A stretch of 64,000 bases of DNA from Psychromonas sp. B3M02. GTDB lineage: Bacteria > Pseudomonadota > Gammaproteobacteria > Enterobacterales > Psychromonadaceae. The stretch's first letter is position 1, and the number at the start of each line of letters is the position of its first letter. The translations under genes and the position numbers were made by a program. Shown here piece after piece: positions 43,457 to 53,643 of this stretch. The notes under the pieces were generated by a model that did no database searches, had not been told where the DNA came from, and saw nothing but the letters and a program-made list of their open reading frames with translations. Location of the stretch: contig NZ_QOCB01000144.1 in NCBI RefSeq assembly GCF_003318165.1, positions 1 through 64,000 of the forward strand. Direction: 5' to 3'.

Positions 43457-46400
43457 TTGCCAAACACTACTTCACCTGAAATTTCGATTAATCAATCATT
43501 TCCTATTGTTGGACCTCAATTGGGCATTTGGTTAGCGGACCAGTTAGCGATTAAGCATAATACTTTTGCTGTTGCTCAATATGTTGAGTTATCTGGGAAG
43601 ATTGAATTCGATGTACTTAATAAAGCGATTCAACTAGGCATGAAAGAAGCTGATACCGTACATACTGTTTATGAAAACAATATAGAAGGGAGCATACAGA
43701 CAATTAACTCGAGTCAAAAAATCGATATTGAAAGTGCTGATTTTGTCGATCTCTCTAGCGACTTTGATGCTTGTGACCAAGCCATTAAGTTAATGCAGGC
43801 TGATATTGAACAAGCACCGAGAGCTGATGTGTTAACAGATCGCTTCCGACATATTGTATTTAAATTACCCGTTGTTAATGGTGAAACGCGTTGGTTTTGG
43901 TATCAGCGTTACCATCATTTGATGTTAGATGGTTTTAGTTTTACAGCGCTCACTCAACGTATAAGTCATATTTATACTGCTTTGTTATCAGCTCAAGAGA
44001 CCGGGCCTTCACCTTTTACTCCTTATCAGGCGGTGATTGAAGAGTATATTGCCTATGATAAAAGCGATAAAAAATCTAAAGATAAACAATTTTGGCAAGA
44101 CTATTGTCAACAAGACGTTATACCTACTTCTTTATCTTATCGTCCATCAAGTAGCCCTGATGGATTAAATACGGAGGTTATCAGAGCACAATTTAGTGTG
44201 CCAGACACCATTACTGGACTGATTGAGCAGCATGCTCATTTTACAGTGGCCGATATTGCCAGTACCGCTGTGTTTATTTACCTTGCAAAGCTAACTGGGC
44301 AGGAGACTCAATGTATTGGTTATCCATTGATGAGAAGGATGGGGTTTCAGGCGTTAACCACACTGGGCACATCAGTGAATGTTTTGCCATTAATGGTGAC
44401 AGTAAAGTCGAAATATACCTTTGAACATTGTATTAAGTTATTAACACAGCAGATTAAAAAGATCAGACGTCATCAACAATATGAAGCAGAGCAAATACAG
44501 CGGGATCTAGGGGAAGCGGGCGGCAAAGAACGCCTTTATAGCGCGACCTTAAACTGTAAATTATTTGATTACCAACTGGATTTAGCGGGGGTAAAAGGTG
44601 TCACTCATCAAGTTGCTACTGGTCCAATAGAAGACATTGAATTTGGTGTGTATGTACAACAAGGTAAGTTAAGCATTGAGTTGTCTGCAAATTCAGGGCG
44701 ATATAACCAAGCCGAGTTGCAATTACACGGGCAACGTTTAATACATTTATTATCTCAGTATGCTGAAAATGCTGAAGCTAATATTGAACAAACTATAGGT
44801 GATTATTCGTTAGTCACTGCTACAGAAGTCCAACAGTTAGCTGTTTGGTCAAATGGCCCAAGGATAGATACCCGTTGTTATGGGCCTAGCATTGTGTCGC
44901 TATTGGTTAAACAAGCTCAGCATGCTGGTGAACAGAGTGCACTTGTGTATCAGGGAGAGTCATTAAATTTTGAACAGTTATATAAACGTGTTAATCAATT
45001 AAGTCGTTTACTGCTTTCTCATGACGTTCAAGCGGGTGATTTAATTGCCGTTGCAGTCCCTCGTAGTATTGATTCAATTATTGCCATTTTCGCAATTATG
45101 AATATAGGCGCGGTCTATTTACCTTTAGACTTAGGACATCCGGCTGAACGCTTAGCCATGATGTGCGAAGATAAAGTCCCCAGCCTTGCACTGAGTACTA
45201 TAGAACATCAACACCTGTTACCTAATACTATCTTGAGCCTTTGCCTTGATGACCAACCGACATTAACCGTACTTGAAGCCTGTTATGATACTCCGCTACC
45301 CGCGAATAAGTGTCATGTAACTCAACAAGATCTGGCCTATGTCTTTTATACTTCTGGATCAACAGGACGTCCGAAGGGAGTGATGGTGTCACATGGCGCA
45401 TTGATTAATCTTGTCGCGGCATTACAGGACAAGGTGTATTCCAGTATTGAGTTCAATGAGAAGCAACTTAATGTCGCATTAACTGGCTCTCTCTCTTTTG
45501 ATACTTCTTGGGACCCCATTATTTTAATGGCATTAGGCCATACCTTACACATCTATTCTGACCAGGTTAAACAAGATGCTTTTTCATTACTAGATTCAAT
45601 ACAAACAGATAAAATAGACACGCTAGCAGTGGCACCATCGTTAGCAACCCAGTTGGTACAAGCTGGATTATGTGAGACGCAAAGACACCAACCTAAATTA
45701 ATGGATATTTGTGGTGAACCTGTGCCACCTTCTCTTTGGGAAGCATTGCGGTCTTCCTCTATTGCTTCTCATAATATTTACGGGCCCACTGAGTTTACTG
45801 TTTATGCAACCAGTGAACAAATATCAGATAAAACGCCAGAGGTGGAGATAGGTAAACCCTTTGCGAATACATGTGTTTATATTCTTGACCAAAATCTACA
45901 ACCTGTGCCGATAGGTGTGAATGGTGAGTTATATTTAGCGGGAGATAATATGTCTTCGGGTTATTTAAATAGACCCGATATTACAGCAAGCCGGTTTGTT
46001 GCTAACCCTTTTATGGAAGGCGATGTGATGTATATGACGGGGGATATTGCACGTTGGTCTGCACAGGGGCAATTAATGTTTGTTGGGCGTTGTGATAACC
46101 AGGTGAAAATACGAGGTCATCGCATTGAATTAGGAGATGTAGAAGCTGCTTTATCATGTTTACCGCTCACGAAAGAGGTCGCCGTTATCGCAGAGGTAAC
46201 CGAGGCGAGTCAGCGTTTATTAGCTTATTGTACTTTGAATGAGCATCAATTAGGCTGCGAAACAGAGGTGGTGGATGCAGTTTTAACACAGCTATCTGCT
46301 GTATTACCCAATTATATGGTGCCATCTATTGTCTCTATTTTAACGGAGATGCCGCTCACCGTGAGTGGTAAAATTAATAAAAAAGCCTTACCTAAACCAG

Positions 46401-49400
46401 TGCTGTTGAGCCAAGGTAAGTTATTACCAAACACCGATCAAGAGCGCATTTTATGTGAACAAATGGCGCTAGTGCTCAAGCTTAATCGTGTTAGCTTAGA
46501 GGATGATTTTTTCAAATTAGCGGGGGATAGTATTAGTGCCATGCGCTTAAGCATTGCATTACATAAACAAGGTTACGAATTAAAACCACAAACCATTTTT
46601 AAAGAGAGAACCGCTGAAAAAATGGCGCCCTGTATGTGTAAAATAGCCTCTCCATTAACAATTACACAGCAAGTTTATGATGAACAGTTAGATAAGAGCC
46701 GAACTAGAGCGGAAATATTAACGAATTTGTTAACTAGTGAAGAATTACAACTATTGGCTCAGCATTACGGTGAGCAGGTGGATATTTTGCCGGCTTTACC
46801 TTTACAAGCAGGGTTGTTATTCCACGCTCAACTTGCGGCACAAGATAGCCTATATAGTTTTACCACCAAGCTAAGGCTACAGGGAGCCGTTGATACTCAG
46901 CGACTGCAAGATGCTATTGCTACTTTGATCGTGAGCTATCCGCAATTAGCCGCGCAGTTTGATGTGCAGTTAACAGGTAAAACCTTGCAAATTATTCCGG
47001 ATATGACGTTAGTGTCAGCGAAGCAATATGCGCCACTTAAGGTATTTGATTTCAGTGAATTTAGCGAGGAAGAAAAGCAATCAGCATTATATTCTTTGGA
47101 AATGGACGAAGCATATAAAGTTTTTGAGCTTGATAATAGTGTTTCTCAACCGAACAATTCGTCATCACTATTGTTTTTTAATCTAGTTAAGATGGCTGAG
47201 CAACACTATCAATTATTGATTACTGCCCATCATTTAATTATTGATGGTTGGTCTACACCTATCCTATTACAGGCTTTATTTGATGCTTATGCTGGTAATG
47301 AAGGAGCTGCGAATCAGTTAACAACTGCTTATCAAGATGTGGTTATGGAGATGGCTGCACGTTCAACAAAAGAGGCAGAAAAGGCTTGGAAGGCGGCACT
47401 CATTGGTGTCACACCAACTATGATCTATGCAGAGTCAAACTCTGATGTACAGGAGTTAAAAACCAGTTTAGATAGTCAGTTAAGCGCTGATATAGCACGC
47501 TATTGCCAACAATATGGTATTACGTTAAATACCCTGATACAGGGTGTTTGGGGAGTACAATTGGGGTCAATGTGTGGGCGCGATCAGGTGGTTTTCGGTA
47601 GCCCTGTTTCTGGTCGTTTCAGCGATGTACAAATTGATCAACAAATCGGCTTATTCAGTAATACTTTGCCTGTAGTGATTAATTTTAATCACGACCAACC
47701 GCTACTGACGCAGTTACGCGCGTTACAGACTCAGCAAATTAATTTAATGTCTCATGACGGGCTAGGATTAGGGGAAATTCAGCGTATTGCAGATGTTAAT
47801 AATCTATTTGATACCTTATTGGTGGTTGAAAATTATCCCGCTGATCAGAAACTACTCAATGAAAGATACAGAGATTTGCGTATCAATAACGTTGAAAATA
47901 GAGGATATACCCATTATCCGTTAACGATATTAGTATTACCAGGCGACAATATTCGGATATTGTTTGAGTATCGAGACGTGGTGAGTCAACCTGAACAATT
48001 GGCACAGCGATTTATCCAAATTTTAACGCAAATAATCAATAACCCTGAGCTTAAAGTACCAGCATTAGATTTACACACTGAGCAGGATCGTAAAGTGATT
48101 ACTCAAGCTAATCAAACCAAGGTCTCGATACCAGATAATTCATTACGGGATTTGCTACAGTCTCAAGCTGAGCAAACACCTCAGCGTGTTGCGTTGAAAG
48201 ATAATCTGCAATCACTAACTTATCAACAAATGCGTGCAAAAGTCAGTGATGTTGCTAAAGGATTACAGCAAGCAAAAAGTAGTAATACGCTTGAAAATCG
48301 TATTGAATTTATTGCGGTTGCCGTCCCTAGAAGTTGTGAGTTAAGTATTGCTTTACAAGCAGTGATTGAAGTCGGTGGTGCTTATCTACCTTTAGATAGC
48401 AGTTACCCTGATGAGCGCTTAGCTTTTATGCTTGAAGATGCAAAAGTGACGACTCTGATTACTACAAGCGCGCAACTTTCAAGGTTTTCAAAACAGGCAT
48501 TTAACGACATTGCATTGAATATAATCTTGATAGAGTCGTTACTTGAACAGCCATTAGAGACTGATGTTTTGCAAGATAAAGCGATAACCAAGATTAAGGC
48601 GACTGATCCTGCATACGTCATTTATACCTCTGGTTCTACGGGCAAACCAAAAGGCGTTGTTGTTTCTCATCAAGCCATTGTTAACCGCTTATTATGGATG
48701 CAAGATGCTTATCAGTTGGTTGCTGAAGATGTTGTTTTACAAAAAACACCTTCTAGTTTTGATGTCTCAGTGTGGGAGTTTTTCTGGCCGTTGATTGAAG
48801 GAGCCTGTTTATTCATGGCAGATCCTGATGCACATCGAGACCCTCAAGCCATATTAGATACTATTATTTCAGAAAACATTACAACCTTGCATTTTGTTCC
48901 TTCGATGTTAGCCACCTTTGTTGAGCATGCAGCAAGTTCCGATCAGTTATCAGCGATGAACGCGACATTAAAACGTGTTTTTTGTAGTGGAGAAGCCTTA
49001 CCCGTTGGATTGGTTGAGCAATTTGAATCAATCAGCGATAAACCATTACATAATTTGTACGGTCCAACCGAAGCTGCTGTTGATGTTACTTATTTTCCGG
49101 CTAATGAAGCAACTAAAAATCAACTAACTGAAGTGCCAATTGGTTTACCTGTTTGGAATACAGAATTACGTATTTTAGATCAGCAGCTGAGACCAGTAGG
49201 CATCGGTTGCATCGGGGAGTTGTATTTAACGGGTCAGCAATTAGCAAATGGTTATTTAAATAGGCCTGATATTACCGCGGATCGTTTTGTTGCTGATATA
49301 CAGGGTGATGGCCAACGCATGTACCGCACTGGCGATATTGCTAAATGGACTTCAGATGGCAATGTGGTGTATTTAGGGCGTACTGATGATCAACTTAAAA

Positions 49401-50734
49401 TCCGCGGTTTACGTGTTGAGATAGGGGAGATTGAACAGGCGTTATTAACCTTTAAAGAGATCAAAAAAGTCACAGTGGATGCACGTGTTTTACAGCAACT
49501 ATCATCCAATCAACCGCTTCAAGATAATCGACAGCTGGTGGCTTATTATATTGCTAGTACTGAATTGAATACACAAGCGCGCTTAAGCCATGCTCAAATA
49601 TTAAGTGCATTGTCTGAGGTGTTACCTTCACACATGATACCTATTGCGTTAATCGAAGTTAGTGAGTTTCCATTGAGCGCTAACGGTAAGCTCAGCAAAA
49701 AAGCTTTACCAGACCCGCAACAAAAGCAATCTAGCTCGGGAAGAACACCTACAGCTGGTATTGAGCAAACTATTGCTCAAGCCTTTAAAAAGTTATTAAA
49801 CGTGAGTGATATATCTGCGCAAGATAGCTTCTTTAATTTAGGTGGTCATTCATTAATGGCGATGAAATTAGCCGCTGAATTAAGAGCCCGTTTAGGCCTG
49901 CCTGTTTCAGTTGGGCAGATCATGGTGTCGCCTACTATCGAGGGATTAGCTTCGGTGTTAGTTGATGAAACTTTACGCAATGACCCTGAAAAAGCGGGTT
50001 TCGGGCATATTCTACCTATTCGACAAGGGCAAGGTACACCGCTGATCTGTATCAATCCGGGGTCAGGGTTCTCGTGGCAATATACGGGACTTCCAAAATA
50101 CCTTGAAGGAAATTACCCAATAATAGGTTTACAGTCTCCTCGACCTAATGGTGCTGTTGCTGTCAGTGAAAATATGGGAGCTGCCGTTGAGCATTATTAC
50201 AAAGCATTGAAAGGTGTACAACCAGAGGGGCCTTATCGTTTCTTAGGCTATTCGTTTGGTGGTACAGTTGCTGTTGCGTTAGCCGCAAAACTTGAGAAGC
50301 AAGGAGAACAGGTCTCCTTTGTGGGGTTATTAGATACCTATCCGTCAGAAGGGCAAGAGTGGAAACGTCCTACAGAAGCAGAAGCAAGGGAGGAAGTGGA
50401 ACGCGAAAAACGTCAATTCTTTGCTGCTGCTGAAAATGATATGTCAGATAAAATAGGCCTCGCAGAACAAGACAAAATGTTCAATGATATTGTGGCTAAC
50501 TATGATGATACGGTGCGTTTACTCGCTAAAGCAACTACACAACCTTATTCAGGGAAAGTGCATCTATTTGTTGCAGAAAAAACCTTACCCGATGGTTGGG
50601 ATGAAGTTAAATCATGGGCTCCTTTTGTTAAAGACCTGACGAAATATAGGCTGCCATTTTCACATGATGATATTTTATCAAGCGAAGCGTTATTAAAGAT
50701 TGGGCCAAGGGTGTCTGGTTTACTCTTTAATTAG
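43457..50734 (+). CDS. Two-module siderophore NRPS (C-A-PCP-C-A-PCP-TE)
   Basis: A 2425-residue synthetase. Module 1: condensation (HHLMLDGF near 152), adenylation (YTSGSTGRPKG near 631), carrier with Ser1025 in LAGDSI. Module 2: condensation (HHLIIDGWS near 1257), adenylation (YTSGSTGKPKG near 1723), carrier Ser near 2131 in GGHSL. A thioesterase ends the chain (GYSFGG near 2263, then DTYP and a late His in FSHDD). By manual alignment to GrsA, A2 gives DVWHFSLVDK, the exact EntF serine code. A1 gives about DTDADCIVYK, with acidic residues at 239 and 299, pointing to a basic amino acid. No epimerase domain is present. The size is near DhbF, twice EntF. The start is a TTG behind AAAGGATG. Predicted product: cyclic trimer of DHB-(basic residue)-Ser. 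Confidence 0.92.
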   Translation: MPNTTSPEISINQSFPIVGPQLGIWLADQLAIKHNTFAVAQYVELSGKIEFDVLNKAIQLGMKEADTVHTVYENNIEGSIQTINSSQKIDIESADFVDLSSDFDACDQAIKLMQADIEQAPRADVLTDRFRHIVFKLPVVNGETRWFWYQRYHHLMLDGFSFTALTQRISHIYTALLSAQETGPSPFTPYQAVIEEYIAYDKSDKKSKDKQFWQDYCQQDVIPTSLSYRPSSSPDGLNTEVIRAQFSVPDTITGLIEQHAHFTVADIASTAVFIYLAKLTGQETQCIGYPLMRRMGFQALTTLGTSVNVLPLMVTVKSKYTFEHCIKLLTQQIKKIRRHQQYEAEQIQRDLGEAGGKERLYSATLNCKLFDYQLDLAGVKGVTHQVATGPIEDIEFGVYVQQGKLSIELSANSGRYNQAELQLHGQRLIHLLSQYAENAEANIEQTIGDYSLVTATEVQQLAVWSNGPRIDTRCYGPSIVSLLVKQAQHAGEQSALVYQGESLNFEQLYKRVNQLSRLLLSHDVQAGDLIAVAVPRSIDSIIAIFAIMNIGAVYLPLDLGHPAERLAMMCEDKVPSLALSTIEHQHLLPNTILSLCLDDQPTLTVLEACYDTPLPANKCHVTQQDLAYVFYTSGSTGRPKGVMVSHGALINLVAALQDKVYSSIEFNEKQLNVALTGSLSFDTSWDPIILMALGHTLHIYSDQVKQDAFSLLDSIQTDKIDTLAVAPSLATQLVQAGLCETQRHQPKLMDICGEPVPPSLWEALRSSSIASHNIYGPTEFTVYATSEQISDKTPEVEIGKPFANTCVYILDQNLQPVPIGVNGELYLAGDNMSSGYLNRPDITASRFVANPFMEGDVMYMTGDIARWSAQGQLMFVGRCDNQVKIRGHRIELGDVEAALSCLPLTKEVAVIAEVTEASQRLLAYCTLNEHQLGCETEVVDAVLTQLSAVLPNYMVPSIVSILTEMPLTVSGKINKKALPKPVLLSQGKLLPNTDQERILCEQMALVLKLNRVSLEDDFFKLAGDSISAMRLSIALHKQGYELKPQTIFKERTAEKMAPCMCKIASPLTITQQVYDEQLDKSRTRAEILTNLLTSEELQLLAQHYGEQVDILPALPLQAGLLFHAQLAAQDSLYSFTTKLRLQGAVDTQRLQDAIATLIVSYPQLAAQFDVQLTGKTLQIIPDMTLVSAKQYAPLKVFDFSEFSEEEKQSALYSLEMDEAYKVFELDNSVSQPNNSSSLLFFNLVKMAEQHYQLLITAHHLIIDGWSTPILLQALFDAYAGNEGAANQLTTAYQDVVMEMAARSTKEAEKAWKAALIGVTPTMIYAESNSDVQELKTSLDSQLSADIARYCQQYGITLNTLIQGVWGVQLGSMCGRDQVVFGSPVSGRFSDVQIDQQIGLFSNTLPVVINFNHDQPLLTQLRALQTQQINLMSHDGLGLGEIQRIADVNNLFDTLLVVENYPADQKLLNERYRDLRINNVENRGYTHYPLTILVLPGDNIRILFEYRDVVSQPEQLAQRFIQILTQIINNPELKVPALDLHTEQDRKVITQANQTKVSIPDNSLRDLLQSQAEQTPQRVALKDNLQSLTYQQMRAKVSDVAKGLQQAKSSNTLENRIEFIAVAVPRSCELSIALQAVIEVGGAYLPLDSSYPDERLAFMLEDAKVTTLITTSAQLSRFSKQAFNDIALNIILIESLLEQPLETDVLQDKAITKIKATDPAYVIYTSGSTGKPKGVVVSHQAIVNRLLWMQDAYQLVAEDVVLQKTPSSFDVSVWEFFWPLIEGACLFMADPDAHRDPQAILDTIISENITTLHFVPSMLATFVEHAASSDQLSAMNATLKRVFCSGEALPVGLVEQFESISDKPLHNLYGPTEAAVDVTYFPANEATKNQLTEVPIGLPVWNTELRILDQQLRPVGIGCIGELYLTGQQLANGYLNRPDITADRFVADIQGDGQRMYRTGDIAKWTSDGNVVYLGRTDDQLKIRGLRVEIGEIEQALLTFKEIKKVTVDARVLQQLSSNQPLQDNRQLVAYYIASTELNTQARLSHAQILSALSEVLPSHMIPIALIEVSEFPLSANGKLSKKALPDPQQKQSSSGRTPTAGIEQTIAQAFKKLLNVSDISAQDSFFNLGGHSLMAMKLAAELRARLGLPVSVGQIMVSPTIEGLASVLVDETLRNDPEKAGFGHILPIRQGQGTPLICINPGSGFSWQYTGLPKYLEGNYPIIGLQSPRPNGAVAVSENMGAAVEHYYKALKGVQPEGPYRFLGYSFGGTVAVALAAKLEKQGEQVSFVGLLDTYPSEGQEWKRPTEAEAREEVEREKRQFFAAAENDMSDKIGLAEQDKMFNDIVANYDDTVRLLAKATTQPYSGKVHLFVAEKTLPDGWDEVKSWAPFVKDLTKYRLPFSHDDILSSEALLKIGPRVSGLLFN

Positions 50735-50772
50735 TTGAGCGATCAGTAGTTTGATGAGTAACTGACTATTTA

Positions 50773-50810
50773 AGGCGATAATATAATTATAATATTATCG
50801 TCTTTATTAG
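50773..50810 (+). terminator. Terminator after the NRPS gene
   Basis: Stem GGCGATAATAT/ATATTATCGTC followed by TTTATT, 40 nt after the NRPS stop. Confidence 0.6.
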
Positions 50811-50901
50811 TTTAAAGAGGGGTTATTGATATAGATAAGAACGCTTTATTTTAGATACTTGTCAATCTATTTGCATTAAAAAATAGAATAAAAAACATAA
50901 A

Positions 50902-50917
50902 TTATACGATCGTATAA
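50902..50917. promoter_or_regulatory. Perfect palindrome, putative TetR operator
   Basis: TTATACGATCGTATAA is a perfect 16-bp palindrome, 332 nt before the TetR gene in a 500-nt gap otherwise without features. Its core ACGATCGT recurs at 57153-57160 upstream of the operon that faces this regulator. Confidence 0.5.
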
Positions 50918-51248
50918 ATAAATCAGTATAAATTCTTGAACGTGTGCATAGTTTCGTTGTAATCTCTTTTTTAATCTTTAATTGATCGATTTAACCATTA
51001 ATATTATGAAGTGTCTTATGGGCAAATAGGGGCGTTCGACCGCTATTCCAGCTCGGAATGATAATATTGAAATCATAGCGATAAACTCATCAATTTTAAC
51101 TTCATATTGAGTGCTATTATGTAAATTAAGCTAGATTGCTAATTGAACTATATGGACTAAATCACCTTTAGTTTCATCTGTTAACGTTAACTTTAATGCT
51201 GTTAGGCTATTATCTCTTTATCCCCAATAAACAAGTGAATGATTGATT

Positions 51249-51866
51249 ATGCGAATTAAAAAATTTGACCGAATAGAGCCCGATGAACGCAAATCTTTGA
51301 TGGTACAGGGCGTTATAAGAAGTTTAATTGCGGATGGGTATGCAGGACTATCTGTGCGTAAGATAACCAAAGAGGCGAATGTCTCACAAGGTTTAGTGAA
51401 TCATCATTTTGGTTCTATCAATGCGTTAATTATTTATGCTTATCAATCTGTTTCTGAACAGTTTATGGCGCAAATTGAAGATAGACTTCAAGCTTGTGAT
51501 GGCGATGCTTCCGCGCAGTTAGATGCGTTTTTCCGTACTCATTTTGATATTGAATCTTTCGATCAAAATCTTTTAAAGCCTTGGTTAGTGTTTTGGAGTT
51601 TAATTCGAGACTCAGAAGGAATGGCTGACGCCTATGAAACAGCAAATGGACGGATAGAAGTTATTTTAAAAGCATTGCTAAATGAAATAAAACAAGATGA
51701 AAATTTACAGGATACCAATGTGTCACTAGCGACTCAGGGATTAATGGCATTGTTAGATGGTCTTTGGGTTAGACAATGTTTAGCACCACAACATATCTCT
51801 TTGCATAATTCACTAAGTGTCTGTAGAAACTGGGTCAAAGGCTTTAAAGCAGGTTTGTACACTTAA
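51249..51866 (+). CDS. TetR-family regulator (BetI-like)
   Basis: A 205-residue regulator with an N-terminal HTH (residues about 22-52: LSVRKITKEANVSQGLVNHHFGS) and a C-terminal domain like that of BetI-type TetR proteins (FDQNLLKPWLVFWSLIRD, LMALLDGLWVRQCL). Start at ATG 51249; a TTG two codons upstream lacks support. It is convergent with the aminotransferase/transporter operon and is its probable repressor, given the shared ACGATCGT motif in front of both units. The inducer is unknown. Confidence 0.82.
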   Translation: MRIKKFDRIEPDERKSLMVQGVIRSLIADGYAGLSVRKITKEANVSQGLVNHHFGSINALIIYAYQSVSEQFMAQIEDRLQACDGDASAQLDAFFRTHFDIESFDQNLLKPWLVFWSLIRDSEGMADAYETANGRIEVILKALLNEIKQDENLQDTNVSLATQGLMALLDGLWVRQCLAPQHISLHNSLSVCRNWVKGFKAGLYT

Positions 51867-51874
51867 TTTTTGTA

Positions 51875-51910
51875 TAAAAAAGCAGAAGGGGGAATAACCA
51901 CCTTCTGCTT
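51875..51910 (-). terminator. Terminator between the TetR gene and the transporter operon
   Basis: Perfect 10-bp stem AAGCAGAAGG/CCTTCTGCTT with an 11-nt loop, followed on the minus strand by six T. It ends the leftward operon and lies only 9 nt past the TetR stop, so it may serve both genes. Confidence 0.82.
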
Positions 51911-51935
51911 ACACTGGCTATTATCCATTGTGGTA

Positions 51936-52691
51936 CTAAGGCGCGATATTAGTCCCAAAGTATTTGATTGATAATTCGTTGTAATGGTCAGATGCTACTA
52001 CCTTTTTAATCGCAGTACTTAATTTAGCTTCAAGCTCAGTATCTTCTATACGAACACCTGCTGCGACACCTTTACCTAGCATCTCTTCATACTCTACTGT
52101 ACCGTAATATTTCAGGCCTTCTTTGTTTTTATTAAAAAAGTCTGTTGCTGGAATATCATCGGCAATCATAAAGTCGATACGGCCTGCTAACAGGTCTGAG
52201 TTAACAGCATCTTGTGTATCGTAATAGCGGATGTTAGTGAATTTCCCTGCTTTTTCTTTAATGTAAAACGCAGCAATCGTAGAGGTTTGAACACCGATTA
52301 TTTTTCTTTTTAATGTGTCTTTATCTAGCGCAAACTCTTGTTCATCAAGACCAACGACTGCTGGTAATGTATTGTAATAAGGTGCAGTGAATAGCACTTT
52401 TTTAGCGCGTTCATCGGTGACCGTCATTGATGCAAAAATAACGTCTATTTTTTTGCTTTGTAGTGAAGGGATGATACCGTCCCAGGCGACTTCTTTGATT
52501 TCACAGTCGAATGTGGCTTCTTTACAGATATCGGCAATTAGATCTATTTCAAACCCTTGCCAAGTACCATCCGATGACTTAGTTGCAAAAGGTGGGTAAG
52601 GTTCTGCTGCTACACCAAATTTAATTGTGTCGGCAGCGTGTGCTGAAATAGCAGTCAATGCCATAGAAAGTGCTAATAGTGCTTTTTTCAT
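51936..52691 (-). CDS. Periplasmic amino-acid binding protein (HisJ/ArgT-like)
   Basis: A 251-residue class II solute-binding protein with a signal peptide (ends AISAHAAD). The sequence FGVAAEPYPPFATKSSDG, the paired Cys of CKEATFDCEIKEV (the disulfide of LAO/His-binding proteins) and the DVIFASMTVTDERAKKVLFTAPYY block are typical for basic or polar amino-acid ligands. It delivers substrate to the permease pair at 53644-55046. It is the last gene of the operon, and the aminotransferase-ATPase fusion is the first. Confidence 0.88.
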   Translation of the reverse strand: MKKALLALSMALTAISAHAADTIKFGVAAEPYPPFATKSSDGTWQGFEIDLIADICKEATFDCEIKEVAWDGIIPSLQSKKIDVIFASMTVTDERAKKVLFTAPYYNTLPAVVGLDEQEFALDKDTLKRKIIGVQTSTIAAFYIKEKAGKFTNIRYYDTQDAVNSDLLAGRIDFMIADDIPATDFFNKNKEGLKYYGTVEYEEMLGKGVAAGVRIEDTELEAKLSTAIKKVVASDHYNELSIKYFGTNIAP

Positions 52692-52738
52692 TTTCTTCTT
52701 CCTTGTTGTAGTTATAAATATCTGATTAATAGAGTTTA

Positions 52739-53635
52739 TTAAGCTTCTGCATGTAATTTAATTGCTTTATTCTTTTTGTTATTGGCTAATACTGAAACAA
52801 AGCCACTGACTGCAATCATCATTGCACCCATGATTAAAAAGTTGTTAGGTTCACTTCCCCAAATAAGATAAGAGAAAATAAATGCCCAAATAAGTCCGGT
52901 GTATTCAATCGGGGCCAGTACAGTTGCTTCAACATGCTCAAAACTAGCAAATAGAAAATACTGTCCTGCTGCCCCAATTACGCCAGTAATTATCATCACC
53001 AGAATCGCTGTGCTATCAAACGCAGTAAATGTCCAAGGCAAGCTGACACCTGTGATCACGATAAATGTAAAGTTTGCCGCCACCATCTGCACGAAAATAC
53101 TGGCTTTGCCTGATAATTTTCTCAATAAGATGTACGTGTAAGCCCATAACAGCGCTGAGAAGAGCGCATAACATACTGATAGAGCTTGGCTAGTAAAACC
53201 TGGGCGCGAAGCAATCAGTACCCCAATAAATCCAATAAACACACTGGTCCATTGCAGTTTTGTTGGCTTCTCATTCAGCAATAAAACCGCTAATACCACG
53301 ACGATGATCGGCGCTGAATAATAGATGGTGGTCATCTGCGCTAAACTTAACTCTTTACCTGATAAGTAATAAAATACCCAAGCAAAAGCAGCGACTAAAC
53401 TGCGCCACATCAGTGGCTTAATGACAGGTGATTGTAATGTTTCTTTAATAACTGCTTTACGACCAATCACTAGGCAGACAAATAACGCGGCAAGACTGCG
53501 CCAAAACAACAGTTCTGCAACACCAAAATCAGCGACCATCCATTTCATGACTGCATCTTGAATTGAAAAAATACCGTATGCACCAAAGCAAAGTAAAATA
53601 CCTTTGTTGATTGATTTACTGTTTACTGACATCAC
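52739..53635 (-). CDS. EamA/DMT-family transporter
   Basis: A 298-residue protein with ten predicted membrane segments in two EamA repeats (first around LLFWRSLAALFV, second near LAPIEYTGLIWAFIFS). Proteins of this group export metabolites or amino acids. Its place between the importer permease and binding-protein genes is unusual: an exporter within an importer operon suggests that a product made from the imported amino acid is released. Confidence 0.85.
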   Translation of the reverse strand: MMSVNSKSINKGILLCFGAYGIFSIQDAVMKWMVADFGVAELLFWRSLAALFVCLVIGRKAVIKETLQSPVIKPLMWRSLVAAFAWVFYYLSGKELSLAQMTTIYYSAPIIVVVLAVLLLNEKPTKLQWTSVFIGFIGVLIASRPGFTSQALSVCYALFSALLWAYTYILLRKLSGKASIFVQMVAANFTFIVITGVSLPWTFTAFDSTAILVMIITGVIGAAGQYFLFASFEHVEATVLAPIEYTGLIWAFIFSYLIWGSEPNNFLIMGAMMIAVSGFVSVLANNKKNKAIKLHAEA

Positions 53636-53643
53636 TCTCTTCC

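Noticed and set aside
46500-46740. Epimerase domain in the NRPS suggested by the carrier motif DSI
   Set aside because: The sequence passes from carrier 1 to the second condensation domain within about 100 residues; there is no room for an epimerase.
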